Below, piece by piece: positions 26,345 through 35,827 of a stretch of 64,000 nt of DNA. The number at the start of each line of letters is the position of its first letter. The stretch's first letter is position 1. The stretch spans positions 496,001 through 560,000 of the forward strand of contig CP137878.1 of assembly GCA_034406715.1 (NCBI GenBank), read 5' to 3'. A model generated the notes under the pieces. The model saw only the letters and a list, made by a program, of their open reading frames with translations, did not search any database and was not told where the DNA came from. A program made the position numbers and the translations under genes. Source of the stretch: Rhodotorula mucilaginosa (lineage: Eukaryota > Basidiomycota > Microbotryomycetes > Sporidiobolales > Sporidiobolaceae).

Positions 26345-27329
26345 ACCCCTGTAAAACTCCTCCCACTTAGACGTTCCGTACAGCTGTGGACATTTCTTGA
26401 CGCAGGCGTATGTATGTATAGGATTTTGTATGTCACGTTCTGTTTTGCGGTTTCCGTTCCAGAGATCAGGTCGGGCTGCATGACGACTAAACACAGAGCT
26501 CCGGTCCCTCGTGCTGGTTCTTGATCATGTTGCACAGTACTTGTCCTTCCTGGCGCATGATACATAGTTGTCCGATGTCCAGACAGCCAAGTGCATACCA
26601 TTAAGCATGCTTTTTGCCGAAGCTCGTCCTGCGCTGAGAAGGCCATCTCGGCCATCGCGTCGGCGCGTTCGAGCCCGGCGAACGTGGTGCATGCCCGTAC
26701 GCATATAGAACGTCCAACACTACAGCAATGGCTGAATGTTTCGCGCGAGAGAAGGCGGGGCGTCGAGATCTGCAAATGCGCGCAGGGGGTGCGAGCGTGC
26801 GAGGCCTGCGACGACTGAGTCGAGATGGCTGGCACGCCTTTGTCTCGATCACCTCGAGCTTGCCTTCTCGGGCATACCATGAACCGCGAGAAAAGGTCAA
26901 CTGGTGACATGTAGGCAAGCGACTGTGTACAGAAAGCTGGCATAGCAACTAAGCTAGCACGTACGTTGAGCGCCGAGACGAAACGGCGTATGTACGCTTG
27001 TCAGGCCTGAAAAGCGAACTCAAGAATTTCCCTTTGCGGCGCGGTGGCAACGCCTGGCTGATTGGCCGGTCAACTGTGTCTTGGTCAAAAAAAGAACCTT
27101 GTCCTACGCGCATTTCATGATCGTACATCATTAGCCGGCCGCCCCACGTTTGACTTGCGTTTGACATGCGAGACAATCCTTGCTGGCGGGCGTGGCAGCC
27201 GCCCAGCGTGACAGAGTCGTCGACCGACCCCTTCTCGCTCTCGCTTCTCACAGGTCCTGCTCTCGGAGTTTGCTTTCCTGTTCGCGGCGACATCGAATCG
27301 CCTGCTTCGCGTTCTGAGCGCCGGACGAC
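26345..27329. other. intergenic: between tandem GT90 genes
   Basis: 985 bp holding the copy A 3' end and the copy B promoter. A pyrimidine-rich tract (about 27220-27255) lies upstream of the copy B start, as is common in fungal promoters. No coding remnant of a third GT90 copy is visible. Confidence 0.5.
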
Positions 27330-29718
27330 ATGCGCACGACTGCCGAGATGCACCGCAGGAAGAGTTCGGCCGTCAGGATCTCGGTCGACGGCCTCGACGA
27401 CGACGAGCGCTCGTTCTCGGGTATCTCGACTCCGCGGTCCACACAACCACTCTTTGAGAAGCACCGACCGGAAGGCTACGACTCGATCAAGGCCACCTCG
27501 CCGTCAGTGGGGTCGCCATCGCCGAACCTTCTCAGCTGGAAGTCGCCGCGCGCTCGTCAGCCACGGACATGGCTTCGCCTCGCACGACGGTCAGCTGTCC
27601 TTGCGGTCGCAGGGTTCTTCGTCTACGTGCTCGTCGCATCGCGCGGGACGTACGCCAAAGATTCGGTCGCCCATCTCAAGCACTACATCACGAGGGACGG
27701 CATCGCCCGGCGCCCGCTGCGGACCGACCACACCTACGCGTACGGCACGCCGCTCCCGAACGAGTCGAACGCCTACGACGAACATCCCGTCCATGGCCTG
27801 ATCCGAGAGGCGAAGGAGCAGTGGAACCAGAAGGTCGCCCGTCAATCCAAGACTTACTACGAGGCGGTGCGCGAATACCAGCGGCGGAACCGACGAGACC
27901 CTCCTCCCGGTTTCAAGGAGTGGTACCGCTGGGCGAAAGAGCACAACGTGCAGCTCATCGACGAGTTCGACACCATCAGCAACCAGATCGAGCCGTTCCT
28001 TTCGCTCCGTCCTTCGGTCGTCCGGCAGCGGATCGCCGAGCACGAGGATGTCACGGGTTGGGGAACAAACTTCGGCTTGATCTACATCAATGACGGCCGC
28101 CTCGAGATCGGCGGAGCAACTTGGCGGCCCCCGGTCCCGGAAGGTTTCGTCGCGTTAATGGAACCGCTCGCGCATCTCTTGCCGGACGTCACGGTCCCGC
28201 TGCATCTTCACGACGGACCGTGTACCGCTCAAACCTTCGACGTGATGGAGGCCTACCGACGAGCAGCTCAAGAGGGGCGATGGGTGAAGGAAGACGAGCT
28301 AAACTTGCACGGCGATAACACGTTCGTTGCCTCTGCGACCTGCGATGTCACCTTCGGACGAGAACTGACTGATCCGCTCTTACAGATTGTCTCGGACTCA
28401 GTGGCAGTGCGATTCCCAGTCTCCCTACCGGCGCCGCGTCGCTGGTCTCGACGCGCAGACACCGCCTGCGGGTCCCGCCTTCATTCGCGATCACAACAAT
28501 GCCATGTCGTTCTGTATGGTTCCGGAGAACCTGGAGCTGCACGGTGCCAATGCTGTCGGTCCTGGAGTCGGCGAGCTCCGCCCATCTTTCTCTCTCTCCA
28601 AGACCGAGACGAATGGGGACTTGGTGCGTTCATCTCGTTTCTGAGCCGGGCGGAAAGCTGATACGAAAAAGACTCTCGTCTACAGGTTTGGCCTGCGACG
28701 ATCTTGTACGATCTGAACCCCAAGAACGAGTCTTCGTTCCGGGAAAAGGCGAGCAGGCTGCTGTGGCGTGGCTCGCCCGACGGTGTCGGTGTGGACCCCA
28801 ATCTCAAGTAAGCGCGCACACCTCGGCACAAAAGTCCACAGCGATAACGTGAAAAAAAGGCAATACTGACGCTTTCGCTGTTGTTTGTTGAAACAGCTGG
28901 CGCCAGTCGCATCGATTCCGCCTCATCACGCTCCTGAACTCGAACGACACGGCGCCCCGAACGGTGCGCGAAACCCGAACGGACCGCTTCGGAAACGAGT
29001 ACCAAGTCGATGTTGAGCACTCGTTGGCCGAGCTCAACTCTCGGTACAGCAATGTCCGCGCTACGGGAGTGCCGGTCCAGTGCTGGCCGGAACTGTGCGA
29101 CGAGATCAGCAGGACGATGACCTTCGTCCCGAAGATGTCGCTCGAAGAAATGGCCGACAACCGCTACGTCATGGATGTCGACGGTAACGCGTACGTACCT
29201 CGGTCCGTTAAAGCTCCTCCGGCGACCGCGACTCACACTTCACGAACACAGGTACTCGGCGCGCTTCCGAGCTCATCTTCAATCGAATCAAGTCCCGTTC
29301 AAGAGCACCGTCTTCCCCGAGTTCTACGACGGCCGGATCCAGCCCTGGGTCCACTATGTACGTCCTCGTTGCTTAGCCGAGACCGGCATGGGAACTCTCC
29401 TGCTCACCGCGAGGTGGCTTCTCTGCAGGTTCCGGTGCGAGTCGACTACTCCGACTTGTACAACTTGCTCGCCTTCTTCGACGGCGGTGTCGACGAGGCA
29501 AGGACGGGAAACCACGATGACCTCGCGGAGGAGATTGCTACGGCCGGCGCGGATTGGGCGAGCAAGAATTGGCGGTCGGAGGACATGCAAGCTTGTGAGA
29601 TCCATCTCTTCCTCTCCTCCGCCTCCGGATACGCCACTAATGTCTCATTTCCCCTACAGATGTCTACCGTCTTTTGCTCGAGTGGGCTCGGGTGCTCGAC
29701 CCGGAGCGCGAAGCGTGA
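27330..29718 (+). CDS. GT90/CAP10-family glycosyltransferase, copy B
   Basis: Second type II membrane GT90 enzyme, a tandem duplicate of copy A. Seven exons (27330-28321, 28386-28623, 28686-28807, 28897-29190, 29252-29357, 29429-29594, 29660-29718) join in phase to 658 residues. The cytoplasmic tail is longer and acidic (LDDDERSFSG), and the transmembrane helix lies at about residues 88-103. The catalytic half parallels copy A block by block: HPVHGLIREAKEQWNQK, GPAFIRDHNNAMSFC, LLWRGSPDGVG, WRQSHRFRLITLL, VMDVDGNAYSARFRAHLQSN, VPFKSTVFPEF and RIQPWVHYVPVRVDYSDL. Two introns here (28624-28685 and 28808-28896) are missing from copy A, and copy A has one that B lacks. The first intron uses a GTTCGT donor. 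Confidence 0.9.
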
Positions 29719-29969
29719 CCGAACTCGCGTATACTTGTCGATGTCGCTCCCCTTGTATCATCAGACTCCTACGCAACCGCTTCTCTGTTCTTATACCCCT
29801 TTCATCTGTTCTAGACATCTCATTGTAGCCATTCTGCCTTTTGCATCCTTTTTTCGCATGCGAGTCAAGCTTCGGCCGCCCCCACTTTCGGCTTTTGGCT
29901 CGAGCGCACGAGGCGGACTTCGCGGTCGCAGCCACTCTCTCCCTCTGCAGACTCCTTATTTGCTCCAGC

Positions 29970-31550
29970 ATGGCTTCTACAACGGTAGAGCAGGTCGAGA
30001 TGACTCCCACGAGCACGGCAGCACCCGCTCCGCGGTCCGCGTCGCCCGTCGCAGAATCGGCGACAGAACTTTTCGATGCCTCCGACAGCAAGGAGGCGTT
30101 CGAGTCGTACCCCGACTCGGGCGTGCTCGCATGGACGCAAGTAGCGTCGGCGTTTGCGCTGTTCTTCACGACGATGGGCGGCGTCTACTCCTGGGGCGTT
30201 TTCCAGGACGCTCTGGTCGCAGAAGGCCTCGCACCGTCCTCGACGCTGGCATTCATCGGCTCGACGCAGGTCAGCCTCGAAGCAATCTTTGCCATCCCGA
30301 TCGGAAGGCTCGTCGGCGCATTCGGACCTCGACGAGTCGCCATCGTCGGATCCCTCTTTACCGGACTCGGTCCCGTCATCGCCGGGTCTTTCGTCCACAG
30401 CTACGGAGGCCTCCTCGTCTTTGAAGGCCTGATGTATGGTCTCGGCGCCGCCCTCTGCTTCTTCTCCGTCGCAACCCTACCGTCGCAGTACTTTCTCCGA
30501 CGGCGCAATCTTGCGACCGGGCTCGTCTACGCCGGCTCGGGAGTCGGTGGCGCCATCTTTTCAATCATTACCAGCCAGCTCCTCAAGCGCGTCTCTCTCG
30601 CCTGGACCTTCCGGATCATCGGATTAATCATGACGGCGATCAACCTCCCGGCGGCACTGACGCTCAAGGCCCGCGCGGCAAAGAAGCCCCTCCGGAGCAA
30701 GGAGAAAGGGCAGGCGTTCGACCCGTAAAGCAGCCGTTCACTCTCGATGTTTCCGAGTTGCCAGATACTGACTCGCTATCTTTTCTTGCCAGCGCGCTAT
30801 TCAAGGACGTGCGATTCATTCTGCTCCTCATCGGCACCGCGGTCGCCATCTTCCCTCTCTTTGTCCCGCCCTTCTTCCTGCCCCTGTACGGCACCTCGAT
30901 CGGCCTCTCGACCACGACCTCGTCCTTCCTCCTCGCGGGATACAATCTCGCGTCTGCGGCGGGACGTATCGGCTTCGGCCTCGGCGCAGACGCCCTCCTC
31001 GGATCGCTCAATTCGCTCGGCCTCTGTCTGTTCCTGGTCGCTTTCAGTACCTTGCTGATCTGGCCATTTGCGACTTCTATCGCACCTCTGTGAGTGCATC
31101 TATCTCGAGCTTGCTTCCGTCCGTCGGCGAGGTGATCATCAGCTCGTTCTGATCGACGCGATGTCCAACTAGAATCATATTTGCCATCATCAACGGACTT
31201 TGCGCGTGAGCCAGACTCCTTCCTTGCCTTCTGAACCCAGAGTCGAGCGCTCACAGCCATGGGTCAACAGCGGCGGCATGTTTAGCCTCACTCCCGGCAC
31301 GGTCGGCTCAGTCTTTGGCAGCCGACGCCTCCCCGTCGTCTTTTCCATGATCGTCTCCTCCTGGGCTCCAGGCTATTTTGTCGGCGCCCCCATCGCCGGA
31401 TATATCCTGCAGGCGTACGGTGGACCGGACCGAGGCGCGGGAGCTTATCGCCCCGCGATCATGTTTTCGGGTGCGTTGTCGCTGCTCGCTGCTGGCTGCA
31501 TTCTCGTGCTGCGGATCATCCAGAGCAGGGACGTGTGGCGCAAAATTTAG
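29970..31550 (+). CDS. MFS transporter, monocarboxylate-permease (MCT/SLC16) type
   Basis: Plasma-membrane solute carrier of the major facilitator superfamily. The start is ATG 29970 (MASTTVEQVEMTP). A hydrophilic N-terminus of about 50 residues precedes helix 1 (WTQVASAFALFFTTMGGVYS), which carries the MCT-like motif GVYSWGVF. The N-terminal bundle has six predicted helices, with GRLVGAFGPRR as the loop 2-3 motif and LPSQYFLRRRNLATGLVYAG at helices 4-5. After the charged central loop, three introns split the C-terminal bundle, including one exon of about 30 nt reading IIFAIINGLCA. The last exon holds FSLTPGTVGSVFGSRRLP and the final helices and stops at 31550. Substrate unknown: family members carry monocarboxylates, riboflavin or other small acids. 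The 3' end is 74 bp from the convergent UPF0029 gene. Confidence 0.86.
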
Positions 31551-31624
31551 AAAAAGTCTTTGTAGAAGAGCGAACGAGACTTGAAAGCAATAGACAAATC
31601 GCACCCTGCTTTCTTCAAGCCGTG

Positions 31625-32622
31625 CTACGTGCCAACAGCGGACTCCGCCTCGGCGTCTCTCCCCAGCGACAACCTCCGCCGTCGCTCAGGAGTCGTCGGT
31701 GATGGCGCAGTCTTCTCGCCCTGCGGATGTGGCGGGTTCTGCTGCTCGGCTGCATCCTGTTCCTCGACTTGGCGCCACAGCTCCTCCTCTTCTTCGCGCT
31801 GTTTCTTCCGGAGTAACTCGAGCCTCTTTTCTCGGGCAGCGACGAGTCGCTCAGCTTTTGCGACGTCGAGGTGAGCATATTTTGATGCAGCCTCCGCCGT
31901 CACCGTCGCCTTCGCCGGACTGGATGACGCCGCCGGTGAGTGCGAGGCGATTTCTCGATCGAGGTGGGCGAGTTGGGAGAGCAGTTCGGGGAGTCGTTGT
32001 GCGTCGAGGAGTCGGCTGAGAGCTTGAGAGGCACATTTGCGCATGTGGGCGAAGCGGACGGGTCCGAGCATGATCCCTGCGAAAAGAAGAGCCGCGATTA
32101 AGATTCTCTCTGTTTCGGAAGCAATTGGAAATGGAGGGATGATGGGGTGGATGACCCACCACCGTAGAGGCGACTGATGACAATTGCGACGTCGATTCCG
32201 CCTTCTTGAGTGAGCACCTCCTTGATGACGGCGCTCCCCCCCTTTTCGCCATCGTCGTCGCCGTCGATCATGACCTTGAAGTCGTTTTCGCTATCGAGGC
32301 CCGTCTTTCCCGGCTTGAGCGAGAGACACCGCCAAGCGAGGATCTCGTGCGAGCATTCTACGGGATGAGTGCCGCTGCGGAGGTTGCGGATATAGTTCTG
32401 GAGGGTGTGAGCCTGAGTGTGGTTCGAACAGGGAGCGGCGTGGGCGACAAAGGTGCTCTGCCGGTCGGTGATCGGGTCGGACGCGACGACGGGCTGCGGA
32501 GGTCGAGGCGGTCCAGTCTTGGACGGGAAGTACGCTGTGAGGGAGGGTGTCGGAGCACTTTTGCTGGCGGATCGCTTGGCGGGCGGAAGAGGATCGGCGG
32601 ACGGGGCAGCGCGTTTCGACAT
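31625..32622 (-). CDS. UPF0029 (IMPACT C-terminal-like) domain protein
   Basis: The start is ATG 32622 (MSKRAAPSADPLPPAKR), the stop at 31625-31627. A basic, Pro/Ser-rich leader contains PSLTAYFPSK, a degenerate PCNA-binding-like motif. It is followed by a UPF0029 domain: STFVAHAAPC, SHEILAWRCL, DDDGEKGGS, and VAIVISRLYGG joined by an intron (about 32158-32072) to IMLGPVRFAHMRKCA. Yeast YIH1 and mammalian IMPACT carry this domain after an N-terminal RWD domain; no RWD domain is visible here, so this is a different architecture. A C-terminal Glu/Lys/Arg coiled coil (REEEEELWRQVEEQ) completes the protein. A role in Gcn2/Gcn1 regulation is therefore doubtful, and the bacterial YigZ-type proteins of this family have no settled function. 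The gene is convergent with the MFS gene. Confidence 0.84.
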
Positions 32623-33944
32623 GGGGCAGGCTTGTCAGCCTTGCAGCTTTACGCCGGACTTGGCGCCCTTTTGTTCGTTTGCTCGGCGGGGAAGGGGAAG
32701 AGAGAAAGACCCAACGTCGTCTGAGATGACGCACGCAGCTTGTCCTCAGCCGCACAACACATCGCACGTCCACTCGCGCTGGCAGGACTGCAGCCAGCAT
32801 GAACGATTTTTGCTGGTAGAACGGCTCGGCTTGGTCTGCTCAAGATTTGGCTCACGGCAGACCCCTCGTGAGGGCGCCCAGCGGACGTCCCTGCCCCTTC
32901 GACTTGCACACGAGGTGGCCACATGGTGGCGGAACGACCATTCGTTCGCGCTATACATTACAGCTATTCGGCGTGTATCACGGCTACACGACGCTCGCTC
33001 GCTCGTTCGTCCGGTCCGATCGCTGCCACTGCCCTCGTGTGCGTCCACGCGACGGCTATCTGCTTCTCTGAGCTCGAGGATGGACCGTGGCCCACAGTGT
33101 CAGGCATACCTCCGGGACAAGCCATCGCAGGCGGGAGCCCCTTTGTCGGCGCCGCCATGGCACCGGTCGTCGGATGCGAAGAATGTCTCTTCCCCGCTCC
33201 CTCCGTGCGACACCTGGTCACCCATCGTCCGCCTTGGAATGAACGGCTGCGAATCTCTCGCCCGCCTCGCCGACATCGTTCAAACTCTGGGAGCCAATGA
33301 GATCACCGCCAACGCTCAGTACCGCGGACCGCAAGCACGAGGCAAACCAACAGGCTTGCGTCTTCGCATGCACCGCGTGCCACGCAACCGCGACGACCTG
33401 TCAGAGCGGCGGACAGCACCGTTGCGCCGCCGCCGCCGCCGCCGAGGAGGCCGGAACCGCAGCAGAAGCAGCAGCGACTCTTTACTCTGTCAAGTTGTCC
33501 GCAGACGCCAAGCACCGTCCGGCGGAGGACAAGCAACGCTTCGAGGCTCCCTTGTTGACATTATTGCACAGTCAACCGAGCCTGTACAGTTGTCTCCACC
33601 TGCCGATTTCCTTGCGAGCTAGAGAAAAGGGGAGTCGACGCCCGGTCGGGAAGCACGAAATTCGACTCGTCCGCGGGACGGTCGAGGCGGGCCCAGTCCA
33701 CAGTTCAATACGATGTGCTTCCAGATTGTAGTAAATACAAAGCCCGAATTAACACGGATTGCGGACGAGCGAGACGGGACCGCGGTGATAGACGAGGGCC
33801 GAGGCCTCGAGTCGGGCAAGCGGCCGACGCACGCGACGTCGAAAAGGAGCGGCGCCTCGAGCAGCGCCGTGACGACTGCAGTGCGCACATACACGACTCG
33901 CCACTCGCACGGCTCCTTGGACCTGTGAAACTCGAGTGCAAGCG
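32623..33944. promoter_or_regulatory. 1.3-kb divergent intergenic region (UPF0029 / YPD1)
   Basis: Upstream DNA for two divergent genes. A plus-strand frame at 32417-33622 stays open across it but overlaps the UPF0029 gene in antisense and has no family signature. A (CCG)n-like run lies near 33425-33440. A CATTACAG element lies near 32957. Confidence 0.5.
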
Positions 33945-35161
33945 ATGGGCACAGATTCAAACGACCAGGCTGCCGCCTCCGCCACCTCCAACAGCCAGAC
34001 GGCGGCTGCTCCGGCCTCGTCAACTCAGCCAGCTTTGTCGCCTTCCTCGACAGCGTCGTCGCATCCTGCTCCTGCCCCGGCCGACTCGGTCGCAGCTTCA
34101 AAGGGAGCAGTACCGACTGCAGCTCCTGCTGCCTCGTCCGGTGGAGCCGGAGAGGGCAAGGCGCCAGGAAATGACGGTGACGCTTCCGCGGCGTCAGACC
34201 AGCAACGCGACGAGGACGAGCTGCTCGGGACAGAGACGGACGAGGTCGTCGATATGGAGGTCTTTGACCAACTCTTGGAAATCGTAAGCGAGGCTTCTGT
34301 AGTCCTTCGCCTTGGCTCGAGAGGACCGCGCTGATCGCTGTCCTCCCATTGCTGCTGCCGTCATGGCTGGCCCCCCCTCCCCCCCTTTGCTCACGGACCG
34401 CACGACCTTTGACTGTCCGGACCGACTCGATGTAGGACGACGACGATGATCGAGAGTTTAGCAAAAGTCTCGCGTACGACTACATCCAGCAAGCCGACAC
34501 GACCATTGACCAGATCAAGGAGGCACTGTGCGTTCCGCCCCGCGCCGGTCCACTCTGCGTGACACACGCTCGAGCGGAACTGACTCTTCCTGGTCTCTAT
34601 GCCCTCTACGCCACCACCTCTCGACACCCCTCTGCCGACAAATTTGGAAAACGATCGTCCTCAAAATAATGATCATCCAACTCGGTTCGGCGTGCCTTCT
34701 TCTGCGCCCGCTCGCTGTACCGAACCGACTCGGCATCGACTCTCCAACTGGATCCTTTCGGGATCACCAACAAATGTCTCTACTCGCCGCGTGAACCGCC
34801 ATCCCCCAAACGGCCTGCAGCGAGACGAGGGACCTCGAAGTCCTCTCGGCGCGCGGCCACTTCCTCAAAGGTTCGTCGGCAGCGCTCGGCCTTCGGAGGG
34901 TCCAGCACTCGTGCGAGGCGTTGCAGCACTTTGGCAAGTGCCTCGACGCGCACGGCGAGGGACCCGAATGTGACGATGATGAGGCGTTGAGGAGGTGCCG
35001 GATCCTGCTGGGACGGCTCGTGCGGGAACAGAAGGACGCCAAGGAGGTAAGTCTCAACCCGCCCCCAACGGTCTCTGTACTCTCCAAACGCCGTGACTAT
35101 CGGAAGGACCAGGGTGTTGATCGGTTTGCTTGTGCAGTGGCTCGAGAACTTTTTCAAGTAA
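33945..35161 (+). CDS. YPD1: YPD1-type histidine phosphotransfer (HPt) protein
   Basis: Relays phosphate from hybrid histidine kinases to response regulators such as SSK1 and SKN7 in osmotic and oxidative stress signalling. Four exons (33945-34283, 34436-34527, 34821-35046, 35138-35161) join in phase to 226 residues. The HPt helix bundle begins at VVDMEVFDQLLEI and continues DDREFSKSLAYDYIQQA. The phosphorylated histidine is in ARGHFLKGSSAALGL, followed by a conserved HSCEALQHFGK helix. A spacer with PECDDDEA leads to the last helix and WLENFFK. About 95 residues of Ala/Ser/Pro-rich disordered sequence precede the domain; yeast Ypd1 has almost none. The third exon is reached across a 293-nt intron, long for this window. 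The 24-nt last exon encodes only the final helix turn. Confidence 0.9.
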
Positions 35162-35827
35162 AAGCCGCCCGTTCGGAGGCGGGCTTCTTCGGCTCGGTCT
35201 GTTTACATTACGGCAAATCTCTCTTCGCTCCAACTTCGCATTTGCACACACACACCCGGAGATGCACGAGACGCCGCAATTTTCGGATCCAAGCCGGACT
35301 CTCGCCCCTTCAAGCGTGTTGGGAGGAGGTGGTGGAGGGTTCCGATTCGGGGATGGTGATCTGTTGTCTATACTTCGCTTTTTCAGCCCCGAGGAGGGAC
35401 AGACTGGAGGAGGATGCGAGGGTGCTGTACATAGCTTTCTTCTCAGCCAACGCAATGAATGAAGAGAATCGAATTCCTCTCTCAGCGCATGCTCTCGACT
35501 TTGGGGGTGCCGAAAGCCTCCCACATTTGGGACTCCTTGCGAACTCCTCATGATACTCCTCCCACTTTTGGGACTCCTGGCGAGCTCCTCATGATACTCA
35601 TGCTGCGCCCTACACTACTGTAGTCTGCCGAAGCTGTCAGAATTTTGTTCGTCGACCGCGCAAGCACTTTAGCTCGCTCTCCCTTCTTCTCGAGCCGCAC
35701 GGTCACGTCGCTGTAAGCCGCCTTCAGGCTGGGGCAGCCATAGCGCGACGTCACGCGCGACAGACTCGGCACCTCTGCTTCGTGCAAGCTTCGTGGACGA
35801 GTCGAGCTGGTTCCCCACTCTGGCACG
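35162..35827. other. intergenic: YPD1 3' flank and promoter of fucosyltransferase-like gene
   Basis: 666 bp between two plus-strand genes. It contains the 41-bp direct tandem repeat listed separately and otherwise no recognisable gene. Confidence 0.55.
35517..35598. repeat. 41-bp tandem direct repeat, two copies
   Basis: Copy 1 (35517-35557) and copy 2 (35558-35598) are adjacent. Each starts CCTCCCAC and ends CTCCTCATGATACT, with only a few differences between them. A weaker half-copy (GACTTTGGGGGTGCC) lies just upstream near 35497. The repeat is about 230 bp before the start codon of the fucosyltransferase-like gene. Confidence 0.85.

Noticed and set aside
32417-33622. 401-codon open frame on the plus strand
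   Set aside because: It overlaps the UPF0029 gene in antisense and the divergent promoter region, and its composition is random-like with no conserved motif.
34528-34820. Possible intronic snoRNA in YPD1
   Set aside because: AATGATCA and CTGA resemble C and D boxes, but they are in the wrong order and no terminal stem or guide region fits.
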